Origin: Vitrella brassicaformis
Lineage: Eukaryota; Sar; Vitrellaceae
Direction of reading: 5' to 3'
DNA: 57,067 nucleotides
Assembly: GCA_001179505.1 (NCBI GenBank)
Contig: CDMY01000530.1
Coordinates: 1 to 57,067 of the forward strand
Part shown: positions 44,099 through 55,798 of the stretch, piece by piece
How the letters are laid out: each line of letters opens with the position of its first letter
How positions within the stretch are numbered: position 1 is the first letter of the stretch
Position numbers and translations under genes: made by a program
Notes under the pieces: generated by a model
What the model saw: only the letters and a program-made list of their open reading frames with translations
What the model was told of the DNA's origin: nothing
Databases searched by the model: none

Positions 44099-45005
44099 AT
44101 TGTCAAGCAGAGAAGGACAACATTGTCATTGGAAATCGCCTGTGATGTGTCCCCGTCTCATTGGAGTAGTGTCTGGGAGCAGCCTACCGAGGCAACCGGC
44201 AGGAGAAGGCTCATCATGATGATGGCAAAGGGAACAAGAGTGTGAGCGATACGGGCGGGGACTGTCAAGAGGGACTGCGAACACGAGACGGGGGCCCCGG
44301 GGCGGTTGGCCCCCAGGACGAAACAAAAGGACACTGGTAGCCAAAGGGGTATAGGAGTGGCCCGTCTGCCGTGCACTCACATGCGCACACGTGATGTGTC
44401 TTTGTCTGTTCATGCAGATGGGAGAGGTGAGGCCCGCAGGGCCAACTTGCGCCCAGTTCAATTCAAGGCTTGAGCGAGTTCCCGTAGTTTACCGTAGTTT
44501 GGCGCACAAGTCGCGCCTATTGTGCAGAAGACATACTGGTACAGTACACATACAAGCAATTGGACGCGTCTTATTTCCTCTCGTGAAGTCAACGCTGCAA
44601 TCAAGCTTAGAATAGAATATATTGCCATCCCCCACTCCATGATCCCGCATGTCTCATGGCGCGTTTTGAGATGGACAGGGACCAATTTGAAGGCAAAAAG
44701 CGAGGCTGTTCCTGCATCCTGCATGCTTCTCAGCCGGTGCCTGCATGTAATGGATCTACATGTAGTGTGGTTGATCAATGGGGCTGGGCTAGTGGGCATC
44801 GGTGTGCGCCGCTGATTGCCTGACTCGTGTGTCTGACTCGACCGGGTGCTTTATGGCTTGATGTCTTTCGGGTTATCAGCATTGATTGCAGCTTTGAGTC
44901 CATGGCAAGAAACCAGACGTGTACACGTCAGCCTGCCTGCCTGCCTGTCTGTCTGCCTGTCTGTCTGGCTGGCTGCCTGTCTGGCTGCTTTGCGCTGGTT
45001 CGTCC
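44099..45005. other. Intergenic region between Cys-rich paralogues
   Basis: Contains a CTGC/CTGT tetranucleotide tract at 44931-44987 and no supported exon. Confidence 0.5.
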
Positions 45006-46110
45006 TCACATATATTGTTTGGGTTTGCACTCTCCTGTACCCCCAAATAATGCCGTGAAGCCGCTGCACTCAAATCTCGGCTTGCACACGTGTTTCTTAT
45101 TGTCGCACGGCTCGCCTTCGCCCGCTCGCAGCTGCAACGACCCATACGTATTACACAGACAATGGCTCGCTCGTTGAACGCAGATGAACGTTAATGCGCT
45201 CACCTTGCAGAATCCGTGCGTGGCCTTCTTCTCTCTCTTGAAGCACCTGACGGGCGCTGCATGCCGATTCGACACCAGGGGCGGCGTGTAGCAGTCGTCG
45301 TCCGTGCTGCACTTCTCCCTCCAGCTTTTCTTGTTTGAGCCGGCCGTTGGCAGCAGGCTGGCCAGTTTCGTGCCCAACTGCGTTATCTTCTTGTCCTGCT
45401 CGACCGTCGGCTCTAGTTCAAGGGGCACACATGGCGTCTCGTGGGCATAGTATTGCCAAGACCCGCTGACACAGGCACACACGCGGCCTCCCTGCTGTCT
45501 CCCGCAGTAGCCGTACTCGGCCAACTGAGGGCGGTGAATCAGCGACCCGAATCCGGTCAGCTGGACCTGGTATCTGATCGAACAGGCACTGAAGTTCTGG
45601 GCCTCCTTGTGTGGAGGCAGATCGGCAATGATCTCATCGATTGGCGTTTCAGAGGAAAAGAAATTGCCACGCGTCTTCACTGGCTCCCTCCTGCACTCAC
45701 ACACGGGCAGCTAGAGACGTGTGCACAGAAAGGACCGACGTATGCGAGCGGCGTGTGATTACCAGTTGAATGTCAGGTGCTTCAGAGAGGACGCAGTGTA
45801 GCGTCTGGCGTCCTCTCTGATAATTTGCTCCCACTGTCCCTTCCAGTTGTCGGGCATCAAACAGGGGTCCTCGGCCACCTCAAAGCCGCCATGGTGGCCA
45901 CTGCGGAGCGTGGCGGTCAGCGAATGACGAGATGAGAGTGCGGCTGCATACGGGTGTGAGACATGAAACGGCCTGCTTCTTCAGCACAGCCCATCGCTCA
46001 CCGGTGCGATTCAGCGCATTGGAGGGGACGGCAATGGCAATGAGCACCAGCAGCTGCACACACACGCACACGCACACAGGAGGCAGACACGACAGCAAAA
46101 CCCCGATCAT
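45006..46110 (-). CDS. Secreted cysteine-rich protein, copy 2
   Basis: The most likely start is at 46110, giving a hydrophobic leader that ends QLLVLIAIAVPSNALNRT, aligned with the signal peptide of copy 1; the 5' end is uncertain because an acceptor-like TGTGCAG lies inside it. Later exons read EVAEDPCLMPDNWKGQWEQI, REPVKTRGNFFSSETPIDE, EYGYCGRQQGGRVCACVSGS and CSTDDDCYTPPLVSNRHAAP, then VRCFKREKKATHGFCK and GEGEPCDNKKHVCKPRFEC, ending with TGA at 45006-45008. The spacing of the C-terminal cysteines (C..DDDC, C, C, G..C, C..C, C) recalls small disulfide folds of the Dickkopf/colipase kind, but this is a spacing resemblance only. Probably secreted or surface-displayed. Confidence 0.7.
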
Positions 46111-46398
46111 CGATGATGACTGTCTCATTGCAGTGGCGTCGGCCATCAGCACGTAGATACCGGGGCAGCGGTCAGGAGAGGCGACCGTTTGATCATGGTG
46201 GGGCACGACGGTCAGACGAGGAAGAAAGAAGCGGGAAGGGGATGAGGCCTGAGACTGGGGGCAGGCTGGGGGCCATTTGCGTCGTCCGGGCATCATCGTG
46301 GCAATATGGAAGATAGTTGCAATGAAAGGGTCGGTGCACTATCCGAGCAGTAGAGCTGTCAGTCAGATACCGTGAGATGGAAGAGAACGCGTCGCGGG

Positions 46399-47793
46399 AT
46401 GGAAGAAGAGGACGTCAAGATCTCGGTTGACGAGGTACACACACACATGCGTTATCGCACTCGGACACTCCACTCGAACGGCCACAGCCACAGATCTTCA
46501 AAGATCCATGTGTTCGCTCCTGCAGCTGGGCTCCCTCCTCTCCGCCCGACGGCCAATGCACGCAGATCCATCGCCCGATACCTCCCCTTCCACCCACCCG
46601 AAGCGGCCCAGATGCCTGCTAGCAGAAGAGGATGATAACGGTGCCGCAAACACAGAGAAAGACGGCGCTTCGCTGAGTGATCAGGAGAGTGGCGAGGTAG
46701 AGGCAGAGGGTGTGGTCCCTGGCCACCTGGCGGCAGTGAGGGAGCGCCTGAGGGAGATAGGGGACTCATGCAGCCAGGTAACTGATGGATGGATGGATGG
46801 CATTTATCCATAGATGTGCATTTGCATGTGTGTCTGTGTGTGCAGGACTTGCGGCGTCTTCAGACCTTGATGCAGAAGCGACCCGTCAGTAGTAGCAGCA
46901 GCTGCAGGGTCTGCAAACAGGCGGAAGGACAATCCATTGTCGCGTGCACAAACAGGTGCCTGTCCTTGTCTTTCACGCAGGAATCGCATATCGCGTACGT
47001 GGCTTCTTCCCAACAAGGGTGAGCAATACGAATATATGGCATTCACTCGGCACGTACACAACCATCTGCTGGTCCTCTTCACGTGTCAGCAGCATCGCTC
47101 TCGATGTGACTGCTGAGGATCGGACTTCACCGAAAGACCCAAGAGAAGACCACTCGTCGCTGCACGATCGGATGGGTGAGACCAACACCCCTCCCCCTCC
47201 CACACACACAATCCAAAACGAACACACCTAAGCTCATCTCAACATGTATCTTGGTCCATGCAGGCCGCATCGAGCAGTGCGCAGTGCGCGCCCTGCTGTC
47301 ATGTGACAACCCCAGTAGCAGCAGCATGGAGAGCAGCGACCCGATAGCCAATCGGAAGATCGTGGCGCTGCAGGCCGCCCTGGCCGAGCAGCGACGGCAG
47401 ATGGGCGAGGTCGTGGCCCAACACGACGCATGGAAGCATAGGTGTGGGGGGAGAGATGGTGGGAGAGAGAGGGAATGCACAAAGGCGATATGGTGGGTGG
47501 CTGTTGGATCGTGTTAGGTGTGCGGAGTTGAGGGAAGAGCTGGCAAGGGCGGAGAATGAGCTCATCCAGTGAGCTAGCTGACTATGGACACACACCATGT
47601 CTGCATATCGACGTGTGTGTGTATGTGTATTTGTGTGTATGTGTGTGTGCAGCGTTCGTTCCGTGTGCGCGTCTCAAGTGGGTCGGCTGGAGTACATGCT
47701 GGCGGCCGCCAACGCCAAGATCGAGGGCGGCCTCATGACGGCCGAAGACATACACACCAAAGCGTATGTGGCAACACAAACACACACACACAG

Positions 47794-47824
<31 letters not shown>

Positions 47825-49539
47825 TCCGCACCTTCCTCCATTTGTATGTCTGTCTTTGTGCATCTGTGCAGGGCGGAGGCCATCACGCATTTCCAATCGC
47901 AGGTGGACAGATACCACCCACCCAGCCGACACACACACACTCACCACTGCGCTGTCACTGCTGTCTCGTCAGTTGCTGTATTGGCAGGAGCGTTACGGCA
48001 CTGCTGTCAATGCCTCCCCGCCCCTCTCCGTCGTCGCACTCGACCGGCAAATGGCCAAAATGGAGGAGAGAATCCGACACCAACAACACGCCATCAACCA
48101 CCTGCACGTGAGCAGGAGACACACTCGTCTGTGTGTGTGGATGGATGGATGGATGCAGAGGGACTCGGCGCTTTGTGCGGAGGCGGTTGCCCGTTTCTGC
48201 AGCAGCGACGTCGAGCCCCAGCAGCAGCAACCCTCATCCGACGGCAACGCACCACCGCCTGGCAGATGGGTCCACTCTCTCTACGCCGAGGTAAGCCGAC
48301 ACATATCTCCCGATCGTATCATTTTTCCGGTGTCTGTATGTCAGCTGAGCCCTCACGGCCGGCAGCTTCTCCGCACGGCCCTGCAGCCCCCCCAACAACA
48401 GCAACAGCACCAAAAGAAACAACCTATCGACTCGACAGCCAAGTCCCGCTACTTCCCCCCCTGGGCCCTTCTCTTCGGCACGCCCGAGGCCACACAGCAG
48501 CAGCAGCAGCAGCAGCAGCAACAAGGCAACAGCACATCAGACGAGGAATGGCCCCCTCTGCGGACCAGCGGTCGTCTGCGGCCGTTCCGTGTCAAGAGGA
48601 GGAAAGACAAGGGAAGGGCCGCTCGGCTGGCGGCGACGCGCAGAAGGGCCAGGAGGGGAGGGCGCGGGGGAGGGGGAGCCGGCAAACCATCAGCACCACG
48701 ACCACCAGCAGCAGCAGGTGCTGTCCCACACTCCACGGCACTCCATGCCATCCCTGACCCTTTTCGCGTCACGTGGCCGGACGGTGCGCAGAGACACGAA
48801 GGTGCCGACACCAGCGGTAGCAGACGAGAAGACGGCGGGGCGAGCAGTGAGGCCAGGGATGGTGTGCAGAGAGGGTCGTCGGAGAAGGGCAGCCTAGCGG
48901 AGTGCGTGACGACCCTGTCGATAGAGGAGGCAGCTGGCGATAGGGAGAGTTGGAGTGGGAGTCTGGCAATGGTGGGGGATGAGGGCATAGAGCGGGAGAG
49001 GACGGCAGTGACATCGCTTGTCAAGGTGGTGGCCAACACGACACACGCTGCGGCAGAGAGAGGGAGCGGATGGAAGGTTCTCTGCTCTCTGTCTGTGTGC
49101 GTTGTGTGCGTGTGTGTCAGAGTGAGGCGCGGCTCGTGGCCGAGTGGGTGATGGGCGACATTGGCGGCGACACGCACCCCAACCCTCCCCCTCATGCGAC
49201 CCTACTCAAAGAGATCTTCAAAGCCGCTGCAAATGGTACGCCCATACATCAGACATTCCACCACTCACCGAACACACTTTTTCTGTCCGTTAGCCGATTT
49301 GGCGTCGCTAGATGTGCTCCTGCGCGTGTGCCCCTCTCCCTCTGCCCTCCCCAACGCCCCATGCCAGTGGTGCCCCCTGCACGCAGCGGCCTTCTTCTCC
49401 CCAACAGCAGCAGCAGCAGCAGCAGGTGGTGGTGATCGTCTGGGTGTGGTGGAGCGGCTGCTGGCCAAGAGCTGGCCGGTCGACCACAGCTCGGCAGGGG
49501 GAATGACGGCACTGCACATGGCAGCACTCACTGGTGGGA

Positions 49540-49575
<36 letters not shown>

Positions 49576-52500
49576 TGCCCACCATGTGTTGGTTCGTGCG
49601 TCAGGGAGAGATGAGTGTGTGGGGTCCCTCATGGGCGCTGGGGCGGATGTGACGGCCGTCGACAGTCGGGGCAACACCGCTCTCCATCTCGCGTGCACAC
49701 AGGTGGGCATATGTCATCGGTGGGGAGAAGGTCCATTCCATCCATCCATCCGTCCGTCCGTCCATCTGTTTTCTCGTCTCAATTCGTTGTAGGGGTGCAT
49801 CCGGTCTCTGCTCGAGCATGGTGCGGCTGCCGACGCAGCCAACAACACCGGACACACGCCGTCCCTTGTAGCATTCTTCAGCCCCACAGCAGCAGCAGAG
49901 GCACACACACCGCCAAATTCTCGAGAGGCCGCGGCCGATGGCTCCTCGGTACGCATACACACACGCACACGCAGAAGGCTTGTGAGACTCTCTCTCTGTC
50001 TCTCTCTGTCTCTCTCTGTCTCGTGTGTGTGTGTGTGTGTGTGTGCAGACGGTGGAGGGTGTAGCGTACCGAGTTGTCGGCACGAGCCAATGGCAGACCT
50101 TCCACAGCACACAGCAGAAGGCGAGATAACCAGAAAGAGACAAAGAGAGAGAGGGAGAAAGAGAGAGGCACGAACACCCACCCGACTCAACCTCTCTGTA
50201 TCCATCAGGGCATATCTATAGCAACTGTGGTTCGCGAGAGCGTCATGCGCGTGATGGCCGACCTGGGCACTCACGCCGCCGACAGCAGCGACTACGCCCA
50301 CTTCGCACAGTGGCCAAAGGGCAGATACCTTCTCGAGCTCACCAAGCACGAGACACGATACGGTCAGCACATCACACCCACAAAAGTCTCTCCATCTGTG
50401 TGCGCATTGGGTGGTGTGTGTGGGTGTGTGGATGGATGTGTGTGTGTGTGTGTGCAGGGATATGGTCGGACTACGTGTGCAACTTCACGGCGTCGAGCCT
50501 GGCTGACGCCGTGTCGGTGGGGCTCATGTCGGCGCACATGCCGGGACACACCATAGAGGAGCTGCAGAAACAGGTGGGTGTATGCATACATACGCTCGCT
50601 CCCAGATGCACCTCTCTCTCGCTCTGTGTCTGTGTGTCAGGTGTTGGTCGTGACGTCGCATCGTATGGCGTTCATCCACGTGGGCACCGCCTCGCTCGCG
50701 CGGCTCGTGGCCATCCAAGACATACAGGCGCGCACACACCACGCCACACTTGCCGACATTGCTGCATTCCTGTCTGTATGTGTCTGTGTCCGTGCAGGCC
50801 CTAGTTGTGCCGTCGTGGTCGAGCGTGCTGCTGCTGATACGGCCGAAGAGCGGGCCAGACATCCTCATAGACACGCCAAAGCGGACACGTACGCATGTCT
50901 CTGTGTGTGTGTCGGCCTTTCATCTCGCCGTTGGTATATCAGAGTTGGTGTACCTTCTTCGCCAGAACGGCACCAATCTCACCCGCAGAGGCACTCCGTG
51001 CGATGCGGTCGAGGTGCCCCCCGCCCCCACCCCTCCCCCGCCCCCCTTCCCCACTGCACACCGCCCACACCCATGTCAGCAACAGGCAGCCGAGCCCACA
51101 CCCACACACACACCGGCCCTTGCTCCCACCAACACCGCCTTCGATCCCTCTGTGGCTACACCACTGCAGCAGGTGGGCTGGGAGGGTGGGTGAACAAATG
51201 GGTGGGTGGATGGATGGATGCCTGTCTGTCTGTGTGTGTCGAATGTGTGTAGCCACAGAGATCGGGTGATGATCTGGGCGAGCAAGAAGGCCATGAAGGG
51301 ACCATCGGCTCCCTCATCTTCGGGCCCATCCTCCGCGCAGCAGCATCAGCATCAGCAGCACCGCAGTACTCAGCCACACCCACAGCTACGAGGGAAGCGC
51401 AGCCGGGCACTCTGTCGTCTGTATCTTTCATGCGCGACATCAAGGGCATCGTGGCCAACGTCATGGGCGGCGTGAGGTGGGCGGCTGCTGCTGCTGCTGG
51501 TGAGCAGGGAGAGGAGGGCGACTGGCACGGTGACTGTGGTGACGAGTGCATCGACGAGGAGGAAGGAGGGCTCACGACAATCGTCCAGCAAGACGGTACG
51601 GTCGGCTGTGCACCAGCCAAGAGAGAACAAAACACGGAAGGAGACCAAAGGCCTCTCTGTGGGTTTGCCTTGTGCAGGTTTCTCTCATCCGGCATTGTTT
51701 CTCACGTCGGAGGCCATCCTGCCGTTGCGTGACGGCCCCACAACAGCCACACAGCAGCGGGCCGTGGATGTGGTGTGTGTGCGGCCTGAGGTCTTCCTGC
51801 TGGTCGCGGCGTCGCCCATGTCCATCATCCACCGAGGGCCGTCGTCATCCACACCGCCGCCGCTCTACTTCTCCTTTCTGGCCTTCTGGACGGCCCCGCT
51901 GGTCAGCCGACAGTCAGCTCCAGAAGAGGTTCCGCGCACACGAGCTGTGTGTTTCGTGTGTGTGTGTGTGTCTGTCGATCGGTCCTGCAGGGCGAGGGCC
52001 TTTCTCCCTGGTGTGATGGCTACGAGGACGGCTTGGCGGTCGCGGGCAGCGATCCTTATCGGCCGCTGTGGGAGCTCAACTTCGCCGTGCTCAAGAAGCA
52101 CATGGAAGGTGCAGACAGACAGACAGACAGAGGCACATGATGATAGGGAGAGGGGGTGTGTATGTCTCTGCGTGTGTTGCGATTTTGTAGGTAGCGGCGT
52201 GTTGGAGTGGTCGCGGCGTCCCGGCGAGACGGCCGACAAGATGATAGGGCGGCTCAGCTGCCGCCACATACGGGAGGTAGGCAGGCACACAATCAGACAG
52301 CTGTATTGATTGCCTGCGTGTGTGTGTGTGTGTGTGACAGTTGACGGTGCTGGACAGCCCCGATGGCCATCCGTGCCTCCTCATCGACCTCGTCACCGAC
52401 ACACCTGGTCAGTGAGTGAGCTCTCTCTTCATCTCCACGTGTGGATCCATCAATGCCATTCACTAATGGCAGATGGGCCTTTGGCGCGTGTGCGCTATCT

Positions 52501-52642
52501 GGTGCGCGCCGAGACCGACGCCAACCGCAGACAGTGGGTGTCAGCCCTGCAGGCCGTGTGCTGCTCGATGGCCAGCAGCCGGCCAGTGGTAGTGCGAAAT
52601 GCGGTTGGTGTGACTGACAGCAGGTCTCTTCTCGTGCAGTAG
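46399..52642 (+). CDS. Large coiled-coil / ankyrin / TH1-like / PH domain protein
   Basis: A multi-exon gene ending with TAG at 52640-52642; the 5' end is uncertain (ATG at 46399 or 46508). Early exons hold RPVSSSSSCRVCKQAEGQS and coiled coils (ANRKIVALQAALAEQRRQ, VVALDRQMAKMEERIRHQQ), a Gln-rich stretch and a (CAG)n run at 48499-48522, then a basic Arg/Gly region. Three ankyrin repeats follow at 49.3-49.9 kb (CPLHAAAF, GGMTALHMAALTG, RGNTALHLACTQ, NNTGHTPSLVAF). Then comes a myosin-I TH1-like module (QVLVVTSHRMAFIHVG, LARLVAIQDIQ, DILIDTPKRTELVYLL), and at the end a PH domain (LWELNFAVLKKHMEGSGVLE, AETDANRRQWVSALQAV). TH1 and PH domains bind phosphoinositides, so a membrane-associated scaffold is likely. 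No myosin motor is present. Confidence 0.7.
48499..48530 (+). repeat. Coding (CAG)n polyglutamine tract
   Basis: A run of CAG/CAA codons encodes about ten glutamines inside the ankyrin/PH gene; length polymorphism is likely. Confidence 0.85.
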
Positions 52643-52863
52643 AGGGAGGGCAGAGAGGAGACTGGCGTGGATGGATGGATGGACATGTATGTGGACGGGC
52701 TTGTGTGTGTGTGTGGTCAATATCTCCGTCGACTCACGCAGTCACGAGCATTGGATATCAGTCGATGAGGTCTTACGTCTACACACACCACACACGACAC
52801 ACACTACACACACCACACGCACTACCGCCGACAGACGAATCCGCCAATGAGTTGGGGCTGTCT
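52643..52863. other. Convergent intergenic region
   Basis: The 221 bp between opposing stop codons contain CA-rich repeats (52785-52825) and no supported exon. Confidence 0.4.
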
Positions 52864-54694
52864 GTCTACGAGGGCCATATGATGACCACAATATCCTCAC
52901 TGTGTTGGCCGTCGCCTCCCGCGGCCTCCATGACCCTGCTGCCGGTCACACGCTTGAGCCTGAAGCCCTTGACGCCGAGGGCCTTGGCTATCAAATGGAA
53001 ATTCAACGCCGCCTGACAGACACAGCGGCATGAGCCAGCCTGCATGTCTGCGTGTCTGTGAGACTCACTGTGGCGTATTTGTGTTTCTTGTCTTCGTTGT
53101 CCGTGAGGTAGTTCTCGTCCTTCTTGATTCGCTTCTCGGTCGTGGCCAGTTGGGCATCGAGCTGCTGCGCCTGCTCGGCCAGGCTGGCCTTCTCGGACTG
53201 AGAGAGCGCACCCTGACGGACACACACAGGCACACACAAAGGGCCGGGAAGTGCACCCAGACAGAGACACACACGCTCACGCACGCACCTGTCGGTAGAT
53301 GGCTACTGATCTCATGTTGTCCATATCCTTGTCTGTCATGAATATGCGGTGCGTCGTGTGGGTGACGTCAGACACATACGCGAGCTCATACACCTGGCCG
53401 GCTCGGGCGGCTCCGACCAGACTACTGCAGCAACACACAAGCAGAGATGCCTTGTCTGTGTCTCCCTCTCTCTCATTCTCTCTCTGTGTCTCTCTGTGTG
53501 TGCCCACGTGCCTTAGCTTGACTGCATCCTGCGGCCACACCATCATCACAACGTCGCTGTGGCCCTGCTGGCTCGCGTTGATAAGGCCGACTCGTCGACA
53601 CCCCTCTTTTTGAAGCCGCTGCTGCTGAGGGCCTTGGCGATCGCATGGAAGCTCAACACAGCCTGCCCACACACACACAGAAACCAAAACATACATAGGA
53701 GAGATGTGTGCAGACAGGAAATGTGAGACACGTGTTGGGTACCGAGGCGTATTTGCGTTTGTCAGTTTCGTTGTCATCGAGGTATCTTGGGTCCGCCTTG
53801 ATGCGCTTCTCGGTCTTGGCCAGCTTGGCATCGAGCCTCTGCGCCTGCTCGGCCAACACGGCCTTGTCCGACTGGGACAGCGGTCTACCCTGAGCGACAA
53901 ACACAAGGGACCGACATGTGCACACACACACACACACACACATCCACCCTTCGTTCTTCCTTGCTGTGCGCACGTGTATGTCGACAGCCACTGATGTGAG
54001 CTCTTTCATGTCCGTCGCGTCGATGAGTGTGCGGTGGGTCTTGTGTGTGATGTCAGACACATACGACACCTCATACACCTGGCCGGCAGCGGCAAGACGA
54101 CGCATCGCCTCCACACCCAGACTGAACACACCCACCCACACACAGCAACACAGCAGAGGACATGAGGTATCAAACGTCTTTGTGTGCGTTCCATCCATCC
54201 ATCCATCCATCTCGCCTGTATGCGATGTCCGCCCCATCCGAGAAAGCGCTCTGCCGCTCTGGTTCTGGCTCTGGCTCTTGGTCGGGCTCCTCCTGCACAC
54301 TTGAAGAGGGGCTGGCCTTTTGGGGCTTGGCCGCGGGGTGAGGCTGCCCCCCTGTCGCTTGCTTTGGTTGTGTCTTCTCGTTCTTCTTGCCACTGGTCTG
54401 CGTGGTCTGTGTGTGCTGTGGTGCTCTGGGCGGCTGCTTGGGAGGGGCAGGGGGAGGGGGCATCTGTGGCATCTGTGGCATCTGTGGCATGGGTGGCACC
54501 GGTGCGATTTGCTGCTGCATCCATGTCTTCTGCTGCTGGCTTCTGTGGCTGCTCGGCTGGTACACGGGTGGAGCAGGGTGGGGGTGATGGTGATGCACTG
54601 GGGCAGAGGGAGCCGAATGGTGAACCCTGCACACACCACCACACACAGCAGGCAGAGACAAATGAATCGATACACTGCAATGCATCCTGTGCAT
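52864..54694 (-). CDS. Two-repeat protein with Pro/Gln-rich N-terminus
   Basis: The N-terminal exon (likely ATG at 54694) is His/Pro/Gln-rich with MPQMPQMPQMPPPP and ends RQSAFSDGADIAYR. Two homologous repeats of about 130 residues follow, each built of exons in the same order. Repeat 1: GQVYEVSYVSDITHKTHRT, LSQSDKAVLAEQAQRLDAKL, KTEKRIKADPRYLDDNE, AVLSFHAIAKALSSSGFKKR, VVMMVWPQ. Repeat 2: GQVYELAYVSDVTHTTHRI, LSQSEKASLAEQAQQLDAQL, TTEKRIKKDENYLTDNE, AALNFHLIAKALGVKGFRL, IVVIIWPS, then TAG at 52864-52866. Each repeat is beta-rich, then a helical hairpin, then alpha/beta. I cannot name the fold. Intron positions are conserved between repeats, so exon-level tandem duplication made the second. 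Confidence 0.7.
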
Positions 54695-54705
54695 TTCTCT
54701 TCTCC

Positions 54706-55593
54706 CTACACAACAGTCACACGCGACAGCTCATCGAGCGCAGTCCCCACAGTCGCGACGAGCACCGTAGCCATGCCGCAGCAAACGAAGAACACAGCCG
54801 CCAGGGCGGCCAAAAACACTGCACACCACACGCCACAGACAACACGCAAAGACGAACAGTCGCCACGGATTCTGATTTCTGTCCGGTGCTTTCCGTCCGT
54901 ACCATAAAAGCCGTCAGATTCGTCAACCTGTTTGTTGCTCTTGCGGCTGCGTCGAGGACTGGTCTCTCCTCTCGCATCCGTGCACACAGGGGCGGAGGGA
55001 GGGAGGTCCTCGCGGGGCGGCAGGGGGACCGGCCGCTCCATCCGATACGGTGCAAAGGGTGGGATGGGAGGAATGGGGGGAATTGGTGGGAGGGGTGGGG
55101 TCGGCTGCATCGGTGGTGTCATCGGTGGCGTCATCGGGGGCGTCATGTTCTTGCGTCGGCGGCTGCTCTGCCGGCGCACACAGACGGGAGTGATGGTGGT
55201 AGATCTCTTCGTTGACCGCCCGCCACAGCCCATCCCCTTCTGCCCCTCCCATGAGCCCTTCAGCACCGTCCCACGACTACCGGGCTGGATTTCGTTCATC
55301 ACACCCTGGATGTCCTTCATCACACCAATACTCCTGGGGGGAGCGGCACTGCGAGCATCATGATGCGATGCATCCTTCTCATGACGTCGCCCAGCGGCCA
55401 CACGAGAGATCTCCTTCATGGCGTCCGAACGGCTGGGCGGGCTGGGTGGATCATTGCGAGCGGCGCAGATGCTGCGCAGAACGGCGCCTCTGGTGGGTGC
55501 GGGAACGTCATCGTCATCGTCATCTTCGTCGATGTCGAAACGTGGGTAGGCGGTCTTGCCGCAGGGCGGGGAAGACTTCTCGTCATAGAACAT
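54706..55593 (-). CDS. Proline-rich C-terminally anchored membrane protein
   Basis: Starts MFYDEKSSPPCGKTAYP, then an acidic run (EDDDDDDV), basic Ser/Arg-rich stretches, and MTPPMTPPMTPPM followed by PPIPPIPPIPPF. After KQVDESDGFYG a probable 86-bp intron (about 54903-54817) joins to a hydrophobic C-terminal span (FLAALAAVFFVCCGMATVLV) and a short luminal tail ending SRVTVV, TAG 54706-54708. If the intron is not removed the frame also stays open and the span is longer. One C-terminal span with a long disordered N-terminus fits a tail-anchored topology. The stop lies only 11 bp from the putative start of the next minus-strand gene. No family recognised. Confidence 0.6.
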   Translation of the reverse strand: MFYDEKSSPPCGKTAYPRFDIDEDDDDDDVPAPTRGAVLRSICAARNDPPSPPSRSDAMKEISRVAAGRRHEKDASHHDARSAAPPRSIGVMKDIQGVMNEIQPGSRGTVLKGSWEGQKGMGCGGRSTKRSTTITPVCVRRQSSRRRKNMTPPMTPPMTPPMQPTPPLPPIPPIPPIPPFAPYRMERPVPLPPREDLPPSAPVCTDARGETSPRRSRKSNKQVDESDGFYGTDGKHRTEIRIRGDCSSLRVVCGVWCAVFLAALAAVFFVCCGMATVLVATVGTALDELSRVTVV

Positions 55594-55798
55594 GGCGCCG
55601 CACTAGGTAAGACGCGGTTTCGACAAGAGGTAAACGGAACTCCCTGGCCGGGAGCGGCCAGGTGGCAGATACGGGAGTCAGAAAAGAGGGAAGACACGCC
55701 AGCAAATCACATGTACACATGGCATTCGTCCATTTTTGCAAACACGTGTATGCACACGCTGTGCACATGCTGCGAGCCCGCCAGTGGATGGCCGGCAC
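55594..55798. other. Short intergenic region
   Basis: About 205 bp between the stop of the RING gene and the start of the proline-rich gene on the same strand. Nothing is recognised in it beyond the required promoter space. Confidence 0.35.
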
